Source: Streptomyces litmocidini (GTDB taxonomy: Bacteria; Actinomycetota; Actinomycetes; Streptomycetales; Streptomycetaceae). Taken from it: a DNA stretch of 64,000 nt. Position numbers and translations under genes: made by a program. The notes below the pieces were generated by a model. That model saw nothing but the letters and a program-made list of their open reading frames with translations, ran no database searches and was not told the origin of the DNA. This document shows positions 30,543 through 38,788 of this stretch, one piece after another. Where the stretch lies: positions 186,001 through 250,000 of the forward strand of contig NZ_BMTQ01000010.1 in assembly GCF_014649755.1 (NCBI RefSeq), in the 5' to 3' direction. Numbering within the stretch: the stretch's first letter is position 1; each line of letters begins with the position of its first letter.

Positions 30543-33293
30543 ATGACGCGATCCGTACAGACGCTCACCTGCCTCCCCCCGCCCGCCCCGGAGCCCACGG
30601 GCTCCGGCGGGCTGCGCGGCGGCACCGGCGGCGCGAAGGGCGGGGCCGGGGTCGAGGAGCTGCTCGCCGCCGTGCGCGAGGGGCGGGCCGCCGCGGTGCC
30701 GGGGCTGCTGGAGCCGCTGGACGCCGCCGCCCGCGAGGCCGCGCTCACCCGGCTCAGGGCGCTGCGGGCGGAGGTGCGCGCCGGGAAGCGGGCGACGCCC
30801 CCGCACCTGCCGGACCTCATCCGCAGCGCGCTGTACGTGGCGGGCGCGGGCTGTCTCCCGACGGCCGCGGCGGCCGCGAGCTGGCTGGGCGCGCGCGACC
30901 TGCTGATCCGGGAGGAGGACGGCGCCCTCGCTCTCCGGGCGCTCGGCGACCGGGGCCCGGAGTGGGCGGCGGACCTGGCGGGGCGTCTGGCCGGGCGCCG
31001 GGCGGTGGCGGAGAACAGCTACGCGCTGCTCCACGGGCTCGTGGTCCGCTCCGGGTACACGGTTCCGCCCACCGACGGCTACGTCGCCGCCTGGACCCGG
31101 CACATCACCGACGACCGGCTCGTGGAGCGGCTCCGGGAGGACCCGCAGACGCCGGTCCTGGTGGCCCATGCCCTCGCGATGGCCGAACCCCCCGAGCGGC
31201 CGGCGCGCGCCCTCGGGCGTCGGCCGCAGAGGTACTGGCCCACCGCCCTGCGGGCGCTCGTCGAGGAAGGGGTCCTGGACCGGGCCCGGGTCCTGGACGT
31301 GTGCGTGTCCCGACTGCTGCGCGGCGGCCCCGTCCGGAACCTGCGCCTCGCGCTGGAGATGGTGCGGCTGCTCGAACCGGACGCGGAGGAGCTGCGCGAG
31401 CGGATCCCCGACTGGGTCGGGATCGCGTCCGACGCGCCCTCGCTCGTCGCCGGGTACGCGCAGGACGTCCTGACGGGGCTCGCCTCGGCGGGGGCGCTGC
31501 CGGTCGGGGCGCTCGCGGAGATGACGGCCGGTGTCCTCTTCCGTACCGAGAAGAAGCTGGTGCGGGCCCAGTTGGCGCTGGTCGGCAAGGTGCTGGCCGA
31601 GGAGCCGGGCGCGGCCGGGGAACTGCTGCCCGCCGTGACGGAGGCCTTCGGGAGCGAGGACACCGATGTGCAGGAGCGGGCCCTCAAGCTGGTCGGCCGT
31701 CACCTGCCGTCCGTGGACGCCGAGGTGCGGGGCGGGCTCGCGGAGGCCGCCGGGCTGCTGAGCCCGATGCACCGGCGGGCCGCCGGGGAGCTGTTCGGCG
31801 CGGACCTGGGGCAGGGGGCGGCGCTTCCGTACGAGGAGATCCTGCCGCCGGTGCCGGAGGCGCAGCGGCTCGCGCCCCCGGCGACGACGGTCGAGGAGCT
31901 GGTGGCGCAGCTGGTGGCGGGGCGGCTCTCGGAGGAGCCCGCGGCGTTCGAGCGGGCGCTCGACGGGCTGGTGCGGCACGCGCACCGGGACCGGGCGGCC
32001 GTGGTGGAGGCGGTGCGGGAGGCCTTCCCCCGGCCCCGGTGGGAGCAGGAGGTCCACTCCTCCACGCACGGGACCCCGGGGATCCACGTGGTGCTCGCGG
32101 GGCTGTCGGGGCTGCTGGACCCGGCGCTCGTCGCCTTCCGCCGGACCCGGGGTCCCGGCTCGGACCTCTGCCTCCACCGGGCCCTGTCGGGGGTCCTCGA
32201 CGCCCGGCTGTGGGAGGCCGCCGAGCTCGTCGGCACGGACGCGCTGCCGTTCCTCCTCGCGACGCCGACCTGGAGCACGGGGGCGATCGACCCGCGGGTT
32301 CTGGTGGAACGCCTGCGGGAGTACCGGGACGCCGGCGTCGAGCCCGCTCCGGCCGATCTCGCCCAGGCCCTGCTCCGGGTGGGGCGGGCCGGTCCGTCGG
32401 CCGGGCGGGCGGCCGGGGAGGCGGCGGCGCTCGGCACCCCGGCGGGCCGGCGGCTCGCCGCCCGGCTGCGCGGGGAGGTGGCCGTGGGGGCGACCGTGCG
32501 GTTCCTCCCCCGGGACGAGGACGGGACGACGAAGAGGTGGGGGCTGATCGACCGGACGGTGGTCGACCTCGACGGACACCCCGCGGTCCGGGCGGAGTTC
32601 CCGCCCGCCTTCCGGTGGCTCGGTGGGGCTCCGGAGGCGACCCCTCGCCGCTGCGACCACCGGGGGGAGGGCCGGGCGCAGTGGGCCCCGGTGCTTCCGG
32701 CCGACCGCGAGCTGCTCGCGGCCTGTCTCCTGCCGGCCCTCGTGCAGTGCGCCGAGGGGGACGCGCGCGGCGCGACCGAACCGCTGACCGCGCTGGTCGA
32801 GGCCGACGGGCCGGTCGGCCGTGCGGTGTCGCTGGCCCTCGCGCTCGGTCTCGGCTGTGTGGACGCGGACGACCGGCTGCGCGCGGTGGACGGCGTGCTC
32901 GTCCTGGCGGCACGGGGCGAGCTGAACGCCCGGCGGCTCGGCACGGAGCTGGCGTGGCTGGTGGCGAAGGGCTCGGTGAAGCCGAACCGGTTGGCGGACG
33001 CGGCCCGTACGGCGGCCGCCACGGGCGCGTACCACACGGTCTGGACGGTGCTGGAGGCGATGCTTCCGGAGGTGCTCTCCTCGGAGAAGCCGGTGCGGGG
33101 GCTCGGCGAGGTCCTCGCGGTGGCCGCCGACTGCGTGGAGCGGTGCGGGGCCGGCGGGGTGGTCGCCGGGCTCGGGGCGCTCGCCTCGGGGCGGGGTTCC
33201 TCTCAGCTGGTGGTGCAGGCGGGACGGCTCCTGGGCGCACTCCGCCAGGGGGTCGATCAGCCTCCGACAGAAACGGTCCGAATCGACCCCTAA
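30543..33293 (+). CDS. Large DUF6493-like protein of unknown function
   Basis: 916 residues, soluble, very rich in alanine, leucine, glycine and arginine, mostly helical and probably HEAT-like (repeated LV-x-x-L-x-x-G motifs, e.g. ALKLVGRHLPSVDAEVRGGL and AKGSVKPNRLADAARTAAAT). I associate it from memory with the DUF6493 family of Streptomyces, whose members often sit near SWIM zinc-finger and MoxR/VWA genes; none of those is here, so this is an orphan copy. The ATG at 30543 is used; TACCGT lies before it and there is no ribosome site. Function not known. Confidence 0.72.
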   Translation: MTRSVQTLTCLPPPAPEPTGSGGLRGGTGGAKGGAGVEELLAAVREGRAAAVPGLLEPLDAAAREAALTRLRALRAEVRAGKRATPPHLPDLIRSALYVAGAGCLPTAAAAASWLGARDLLIREEDGALALRALGDRGPEWAADLAGRLAGRRAVAENSYALLHGLVVRSGYTVPPTDGYVAAWTRHITDDRLVERLREDPQTPVLVAHALAMAEPPERPARALGRRPQRYWPTALRALVEEGVLDRARVLDVCVSRLLRGGPVRNLRLALEMVRLLEPDAEELRERIPDWVGIASDAPSLVAGYAQDVLTGLASAGALPVGALAEMTAGVLFRTEKKLVRAQLALVGKVLAEEPGAAGELLPAVTEAFGSEDTDVQERALKLVGRHLPSVDAEVRGGLAEAAGLLSPMHRRAAGELFGADLGQGAALPYEEILPPVPEAQRLAPPATTVEELVAQLVAGRLSEEPAAFERALDGLVRHAHRDRAAVVEAVREAFPRPRWEQEVHSSTHGTPGIHVVLAGLSGLLDPALVAFRRTRGPGSDLCLHRALSGVLDARLWEAAELVGTDALPFLLATPTWSTGAIDPRVLVERLREYRDAGVEPAPADLAQALLRVGRAGPSAGRAAGEAAALGTPAGRRLAARLRGEVAVGATVRFLPRDEDGTTKRWGLIDRTVVDLDGHPAVRAEFPPAFRWLGGAPEATPRRCDHRGEGRAQWAPVLPADRELLAACLLPALVQCAEGDARGATEPLTALVEADGPVGRAVSLALALGLGCVDADDRLRAVDGVLVLAARGELNARRLGTELAWLVAKGSVKPNRLADAARTAAATGAYHTVWTVLEAMLPEVLSSEKPVRGLGEVLAVAADCVERCGAGGVVAGLGALASGRGSSQLVVQAGRLLGALRQGVDQPPTETVRIDP

Positions 33294-33369
33294 GTCAACA
33301 GATCGGCACTTAACCCGTCAGTCACAAAGCGTTCGCGATCACGCAACACCGTTGGGCCACAGTGAGGTC

Positions 33370-34821
33370 ATGACCGATGTGACGTCTTCGAAGAGCGCCC
33401 GCAGCCCGCACCACTGGCGGCACGACCTGATCGAGCTCGCCGCCCTGTTCACCGCCGTGGTGGTGGCCGACACGATCGCCAAGACCATCGTCAAGGGCCC
33501 CGACGGCCCCTACCTCCTGGTCTTCTCCGCGATCACGCTGGTCGCCACCGCCGCGTTCCACACCTGGTGGGCGCGCAGGCGCAGTCATGCCGACCATGCC
33601 CCGCCCGCCGGTCACACCGGCGGGCACCCCACCACGGAGGCGCCGGCCCCGAGCGAACTCCCGGCGGACGAGCGGGAGGCGGAGGGGGAGTCCGGAGCAC
33701 CGGCCGGGACGACGCTGTGGCGGATGCGGACCACCGTCGCGGACGCGCCGGGCAGCCTCGCCGCGCTGTGCACGGTCCTCGCCCGCCTGGGCGTGGACAT
33801 CCTCACCCTCCAGACCCATCCGCTCGCCGACGGCACGGTCGACGAGTTCCTGCTGCGCGCCCCCGCCGGCCTCTCGGCCAGGACCCTCGTCCGCGAGACG
33901 GCGGCGGCCGGCGGTCGCGACACCTGGACCGAGCGGGCCGACACCCACGACCTGGTGGACACCCCCACCCGGGTCCTGGGACTGGCCACCCGTACCGCGC
34001 TCGACGCGGCCGAACTCCCGCTCGCGCTGCGGCAGCTCCTCGGCCGCTGCACCCTCCACTCCGTGCCGGCGGTCTCGCTGACCGGCCGCCCCACCGGCGA
34101 ACAGGCCCCGGTCGAAGGCGTCCTGGAGGAGAGGGTGATGCGGCTGCGCGACCCGCACGGCGGCACCCTCATCGTCGAGCGGCCCCATCTGCCCTTCACC
34201 CCGACCGAGTTCGCCCGGGCCCGCGCCCTCGTCGAGCTCGACGCCCGGCTCGGCCCCCGCGTCCCGCGCAGCCAGGACGTGCTGACCCTGCCGGAGGGCA
34301 ACGAGATCACGGTCCGCCGCGCCGACCAGCGCGACCTGCCCGCCGCGCGCGCCATGCACGACCGCTGCTCGGCCCGCACCCTGGGCCTGCGCTACCACGG
34401 CCCCGTCGGCGACGCCGACCGCTACCTCGACCACCTGCTCAGCCCCCGCTTCGGCCGCACCCTCGCCGTGCAGACCGCCTCCGGCCGCCTCGTCGCCCTC
34501 GGCCACCTGCTGTGGGACGGCGACGAGACGGAGGTCGCCCTCCTCGTCGAGGACGACTGGCAGCGGCGCGGCATCGGCTCCGAACTCCTCGGCCGGCTGG
34601 TGGCGATGGCCGAGGAGACCGGCTGCGACAGCGTGTACGCCGTGACGCAGTCCTCCAACACGGGCATGGTGGCCGCGATGCGGGCGCTGAACCTCCCCCT
34701 CGACTACCAGATCGAGGAGGGCACCCTGGTGATCACCGCCCGGCTGTCCCCAGCGCCGCGACCGACCGCTCGGGCACGGCAGGAGCAGTCGCGCGAAGGG
34801 ACTCGACCGGCGGAGCGCTGA
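33370..34821 (+). CDS. Membrane-anchored ACT-GNAT fusion (putative amino-acid-sensing acetyltransferase)
   Basis: 483 residues. Two membrane segments at about 20-38 and 48-66, an acidic linker, an ACT domain at about 118-165 (RTTVADAPGSLAALCTVLAR, LGVDILTLQTH), a poorly defined middle region that resembles a second ACT-like unit (180-300), and a C-terminal GNAT domain at about 305-460 with acetyl-CoA motif VEDDWQRRGIGSELLG. ACT-GNAT proteins in actinomycetes are protein-lysine acetyltransferases activated by amino acids. The N-terminal membrane anchor is the unusual addition. Ribosome site GTGAGG precedes the ATG. The 3' end overlaps the convergent lyase gene by 89 bases. Confidence 0.82.
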   Translation: MTDVTSSKSARSPHHWRHDLIELAALFTAVVVADTIAKTIVKGPDGPYLLVFSAITLVATAAFHTWWARRRSHADHAPPAGHTGGHPTTEAPAPSELPADEREAEGESGAPAGTTLWRMRTTVADAPGSLAALCTVLARLGVDILTLQTHPLADGTVDEFLLRAPAGLSARTLVRETAAAGGRDTWTERADTHDLVDTPTRVLGLATRTALDAAELPLALRQLLGRCTLHSVPAVSLTGRPTGEQAPVEGVLEERVMRLRDPHGGTLIVERPHLPFTPTEFARARALVELDARLGPRVPRSQDVLTLPEGNEITVRRADQRDLPAARAMHDRCSARTLGLRYHGPVGDADRYLDHLLSPRFGRTLAVQTASGRLVALGHLLWDGDETEVALLVEDDWQRRGIGSELLGRLVAMAEETGCDSVYAVTQSSNTGMVAAMRALNLPLDYQIEEGTLVITARLSPAPRPTARARQEQSREGTRPAER

Positions 34822-35959
34822 GCGCCTGGGTCAGGTCGCTCCACAGGTCCTCGACGTCCTCCAGGCCGACCGACATCCGCAGCAGCCGGTCGTTGACGCC
34901 CGCGGAGCGCCGGTCTCCCTCGGCCACGATCCGGTGGCTGATGGAGGCCGGGTGCTGGATGAGGGTGTCGACGCTGCCGAGACTGACCGCGGGGGTGATG
35001 AGCCGTACGCCGGCGATCACGTCATGGGGGTCCCCGTACACCTCGAAGGCGATCATCGCGCCGCCGATCCGCGGGTAGTGGACGCGGGCGACGCGGGGGT
35101 CGACGGCGAGCCGCCGGACCAGCTCCGCGGCCGTCGAGGACGCCGCCCCGACCCGTACCGGCAGGGTGGAGAGACCCCGCAGCAGCAGGTATCCGGCGAG
35201 GGGGTGGAGCACCCCGCCGGTGGCGAACCGGACCTGACGGAGGGTACGGGCGAACTCCTCGTCGCAGGCGACGACCCCGCCCATGACGTCGCCGTGGCCG
35301 CCCAGGTACTTGGTGGCGCTGTGCAGCACGATGCGCGCGCCCTGCTCGACGGGACGCTGGAGCACCGGCGTGGCGAAGGTGTTGTCGACGAGCAGCGGGA
35401 CGGAGCCGCAGGAGTGGGCGATGGCCCGGACGTCGGCCTCGGCGAGCGTCGGGTTGGCGGGCGACTCGACCATGACGAGCCCGGTGTCGGGCCGGATCGC
35501 GTCGGCGATGCCCGCCGGATCGGTCCAGGTCACCTCGGTGCCCAGCAGCCCCGCGTCGAGGAGGTGGTCGCTGCAGCCGTACAGCGGGCGGACCGCGACG
35601 ACGTGCCGCAGCCCCTGGCTCGCCCGGGCGAGGAGGACGGCGGAGACGGCGGCCATGCCGCTGGCGAAGGCGACGGCGGCCTCGGCGCCCTCCAGACGGG
35701 CGAGGGCCTCCTCGAAGCGGGCGACGGTCGGGTTGTCGAGCCGGGCGTAGACGGGCGGGCCGTCGAGCCGGGCGCCGGTGGTGGCGAACTCGTCGATCCG
35801 GGCGGCCTCGGCCCGGGCGTCGTACGAGGGATAGGTGGTGGACAGGTCGATCGGCGGGGCGTGCAGTCCGAGTCCGGCGAGGTCTTCGCGGCCGGCGTGC
35901 ACGGCTTCGGTGGCGAGGGCCCTCGGGGTGGCCGAGGGGCCGTGATCCATGGCGTCCAT
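34733..35959 (-). CDS. Cys/Met-metabolism PLP enzyme (transsulfuration family)
   Basis: 408 residues of the cystathionine gamma-lyase/methionine gamma-lyase group. YARLDNPTVARFEEALARLE, AVAFASGMAAVSAVLL, the aspartate in VDNTFATP and the PLP lysine in HSATKYLGGHGDVMGG are present, as is the C-terminal SVGLEDVEDLWSDL. The stretch between RVHYP and GGAMIAFEV is about 20 residues shorter than I expect for the family, which would alter a surface loop. The exact reaction cannot be fixed from sequence. The divergent Lrp regulator 59 bases away is the probable controller. Confidence 0.86.
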   Translation of the reverse strand: MDAMDHGPSATPRALATEAVHAGREDLAGLGLHAPPIDLSTTYPSYDARAEAARIDEFATTGARLDGPPVYARLDNPTVARFEEALARLEGAEAAVAFASGMAAVSAVLLARASQGLRHVVAVRPLYGCSDHLLDAGLLGTEVTWTDPAGIADAIRPDTGLVMVESPANPTLAEADVRAIAHSCGSVPLLVDNTFATPVLQRPVEQGARIVLHSATKYLGGHGDVMGGVVACDEEFARTLRQVRFATGGVLHPLAGYLLLRGLSTLPVRVGAASSTAAELVRRLAVDPRVARVHYPRIGGAMIAFEVYGDPHDVIAGVRLITPAVSLGSVDTLIQHPASISHRIVAEGDRRSAGVNDRLLRMSVGLEDVEDLWSDLTQALSAPPVESLRATAPAVPERSVAALGTAGR

Positions 35960-36018
35960 GGCGGCACTGTGAACGGATACCGGGAAGTAGCGTCACATCA
36001 CCGTGTTACGTTCGCCAG

Positions 36019-36516
36019 ATGGCCGATTCTGTCGTACTGGACGCGGTCGATCTGCACATTCTTCGCCTCCTGCAGAACGACGCCCGGAGCACCTACCGCG
36101 AACTCGCCGCCGAGGTCGGGGTCGCACCCTCCACCTGCCTCGACCGGGTGGCACGACTGCGCCGCACCGGGGTGATCCTCGGACATCAGCTACGACTGGA
36201 TCCGGCCAAACTCGGGCGTGGACTCGAAGCGCTGCTTCTCGTCCAGGTCCGTCCCCACCGGCGCGAACTGATCGGTCCGTTCGTCGACAGGATCCGGGCC
36301 CTCCCCGAGTCCCGGGCGCTGTTCCACCTCACCGGTCCCGACGACTACCTCGTCCACGTGGCCGTGGCGGACCCCGCCGACCTGCAGCGTCTCGTCCTCG
36401 ACGAGTTCACCTCGCGCCGCGAGGTGGCCCGCGTCGAGACCCGGCTGATCTTCCAGCAGTGGGAATGCGGCCCTCTGCTGCCGCCCTCCCCCGGCCCCTC
36501 CATGTCAGCCGACTGA
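36019..36516 (+). CDS. Lrp/AsnC-family regulator, divergent from the lyase
   Basis: 165 residues: N-terminal AsnC helix-turn-helix (LHILRLLQNDARSTYRELAA, VAPSTCLDRVARLRRTGVIL) and a RAM effector domain (ALLLVQVRPHRRELIGPFVD, GPDDYLVHVAVADPADLQRL). It probably senses an amino acid and controls the adjacent sulfur amino acid lyase. There is no ribosome site; TTACGT 8 bases before the ATG suggests a leaderless message. Confidence 0.88.
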   Translation: MADSVVLDAVDLHILRLLQNDARSTYRELAAEVGVAPSTCLDRVARLRRTGVILGHQLRLDPAKLGRGLEALLLVQVRPHRRELIGPFVDRIRALPESRALFHLTGPDDYLVHVAVADPADLQRLVLDEFTSRREVARVETRLIFQQWECGPLLPPSPGPSMSAD

Positions 36517-36565
36517 GGCCCGACGAGGGTGACGCGGGCCCGCCGGAAGCGTCAGGATGATTCCC

Positions 36566-38269
36566 ATGCCAGACACTTCCAGCAGCGCGCTGCCCCGCCA
36601 GGTCGCCGACGACCACGTCGACGCACTCATCGCCCTCGACCCGATCACCGGTACGTACCTGGGAGTCAAGGAGAGCGCCGGACTGCTGCCGGACTTCTCG
36701 CCCGCCGGCCAGCGTGCGGTGGCCGACCTCGCCCGCCGCACGCTCGCCCGGCTCGACGAGGCCGAGCGGGCACCCGGCGCGGACAGCGACGCCGAGCGGC
36801 GCTGCGCCCGGCTGCTGCGGGAGCGGCTGACGGCGGAACTGGCCGTGCACGAGGCCGAGGAGAACCTGCGGACGGTCAGCAACATGCGCTCGCCCGCGCA
36901 CAGCGTCCGCATCGTCTTCACCGTCATGCCGACGGAGACCGAGGAGGACTGGGAGGCGGTCGCCGCCCGGCTGCGCGCGGTCCCGGCCGCGCTCGACGGC
37001 TACCGCTCCTCCCTCGCGCTGGGCCTGGAACGCAAGCTCTTCGGCGGGCCGCGCCCCACCGCCACGTTCGTCGAGCAGCTCACCGAGTGGGCGGGCGGGG
37101 AGAACGGGAAGCCGGGCTGGTTCGAGGAGTTCGCCGCCGCCGGCCCCGACACGCTCCCCGAGGGGCTGCGGGCCGAACTCGCGGCGGCCGCGAAGGGCGC
37201 CACCGCCGCCGTCGGGGCGCTGCGGGACTGGATGCGGGACGTGTACGCGCCGGCCGTGGCCGGCGCGCCGAACACGGTGGGCCGCGAGCGCTACCAGCGC
37301 TGGACCCGTTTCTTCAACGGCACCGACCTGGACCTCGACCAGGCGTACGCGTACGGCTGGAGCGAGTACCACCGGCTCCTCGGCGAGATGCGGACCGAGG
37401 CCGAGCGGATCCTGCCGGGCGCGGGCCCCTGGGAGGCGCTCGCCCACCTCGACGAGCACGGCACGCACATCGAGGGCGTGGAGGAGGTCCGGGTCTGGCT
37501 CCAGGAGCTGATGGACCAGGCCATCGAGGCGCTCGACGGCCACCACTTCGAACTCGCCGAGCGGGTACGGCGGGTGGAGTCCCGGATCGCCCCGCCGGGC
37601 GGTGCCGCCGCGCCGTACTACACGGGCCCCTCCGAGGACTTCTCGCGCCCGGGCCGCACCTGGCTGCCCGTGGACGGCACGACCCGCTTCCCGGTCTACG
37701 ACCTGGTGTCGACCTGGTACCACGAGGGCGTCCCCGGCCACCACCTGCAGATCGCGCAGTGGGCGCACGTGGCCGACCGGCTCTCCCGCTACCAGGCGAC
37801 CATCGGGAAGGTCAGCGCCAACTCGGAGGGCTGGGCGCTGTACGCCGAGCGCCTGATGGACGAACTGGGCTTCCTGCCCGACGCGGAGCGGCGCCTCGGC
37901 TATCTCGACGGCCAGATGATGCGCGCGTGCCGGGTGATCGTGGACATCGGCATGCACCTCGGCCTGGAGATCCCCGCGGAGTCGCCCTTCCACCCGGGCG
38001 AGCGGTGGACGCCGGAACTCGCCCAGGAGTTCTTCCAGCTGCACAGCAGCCGCCCGCCGTCGTTCGTGGAGAGCGAGATGACCCGCTATCTGTCGATGCC
38101 GGGCCAGGCGATCGGCTACAAGCTGGGCGAGCGCGCCTGGCTGCTCGGCCGGGCCAACGCGCGGGCCGCGCACGGCGAGGCGTTCGACGCGAAGGCCTGG
38201 CACATGGCGGCGCTCTCGCAGGGCCCCCTCGGCCTGGACGACCTGGTGGACGAGATCTCCCGCCTCTGA
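36566..38269 (+). CDS. DUF885-family putative metallopeptidase
   Basis: 567 residues, helical, without signal peptide. The zinc motif is HEGVPGHH in TWYHEGVPGHHLQIAQWA near residue 390, with a likely third ligand in SANSEGWALYAERLMDELG, the pattern seen in the gluzincin-like M2/M32 clan. No specific substrate is known for this family. The ATG at 36566 is chosen because CAGGA lies 7 bases before it; the ATG at 36557 overlaps that site. A 15-base perfect inverted repeat follows the stop. Confidence 0.85.
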   Translation: MPDTSSSALPRQVADDHVDALIALDPITGTYLGVKESAGLLPDFSPAGQRAVADLARRTLARLDEAERAPGADSDAERRCARLLRERLTAELAVHEAEENLRTVSNMRSPAHSVRIVFTVMPTETEEDWEAVAARLRAVPAALDGYRSSLALGLERKLFGGPRPTATFVEQLTEWAGGENGKPGWFEEFAAAGPDTLPEGLRAELAAAAKGATAAVGALRDWMRDVYAPAVAGAPNTVGRERYQRWTRFFNGTDLDLDQAYAYGWSEYHRLLGEMRTEAERILPGAGPWEALAHLDEHGTHIEGVEEVRVWLQELMDQAIEALDGHHFELAERVRRVESRIAPPGGAAAPYYTGPSEDFSRPGRTWLPVDGTTRFPVYDLVSTWYHEGVPGHHLQIAQWAHVADRLSRYQATIGKVSANSEGWALYAERLMDELGFLPDAERRLGYLDGQMMRACRVIVDIGMHLGLEIPAESPFHPGERWTPELAQEFFQLHSSRPPSFVESEMTRYLSMPGQAIGYKLGERAWLLGRANARAAHGEAFDAKAWHMAALSQGPLGLDDLVDEISRL

Positions 38270-38283
38270 GCCCTTCACCCGGC

Positions 38284-38323
38284 GGGAATCCCCGGTCGGT
38301 CACTTGATCGACCGGGGATTCCC
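38284..38323. terminator. 15-base perfect inverted repeat between DUF885 and Lrp genes
   Basis: GGGAATCCCCGGTCG, ten bases, CGACCGGGGATTCCC. It lies 15 bases after the DUF885 stop and ends 15 bases before the Lrp ATG. It is strong enough to be a terminator, yet it occupies the place where the Lrp promoter must be, so it may double as an operator. Confidence 0.65.
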
Positions 38324-38338
38324 CTGCACGCTCTCCCC

Positions 38339-38788
38339 ATGAGCACCGCATACACCCCGGACGCCACCGACTGGCGCATCCTCGAAGCGCTCCAGTCCGA
38401 GGGCCGCGCCAGCTTCGCCGAACTCGCCCGCACCGTGTCGATGTCGCCGTCCGCGGTGACCGAGCGGGTGCGGCGCCTGGAGGACGCCGGGGTGATCACG
38501 GGATACACCGCGATCGTCGACCAGGACCGCCTGGGCCTGCCCATCCTCGCCTTCGTACGGCTGCGCTACCCGCACGGCAACTACAAGCCGTTCCACGACC
38601 TGCTCGACGCCACGCCCGAGGTCCTGGAGGCCCACCACGTCACCGGCGACGACTGCTTCGTCCTCAAGGTCGCCGCCCGCTCCATGAAGCACCTGGAGGA
38701 GATCAGCGGGAAGGTCGCCACGCTCGGCGCGGTGACCACCAGCGTCGTCTACTCCTCGCCGCTGCCCCGGCGCTCCCTCAGCCGCTGA
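38339..38788 (+). CDS. Lrp/AsnC-family regulator
   Basis: 149 residues: helix-turn-helix DWRILEALQSEGRASFAELA with recognition helix MSPSAVTERVRRLEDAGVIT, then a RAM domain (FVRLRYPHGNYKPFHDLLD, VTGDDCFVLKVAARSMKHLE). It is of the general Lrp type often linked to amino-acid export, but no exporter is adjacent. The ATG has no ribosome site and sits just behind a 15-base inverted repeat. It overlaps the 3' end of sbcC by 11 bases. Confidence 0.88.
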   Translation: MSTAYTPDATDWRILEALQSEGRASFAELARTVSMSPSAVTERVRRLEDAGVITGYTAIVDQDRLGLPILAFVRLRYPHGNYKPFHDLLDATPEVLEAHHVTGDDCFVLKVAARSMKHLEEISGKVATLGAVTTSVVYSSPLPRRSLSR

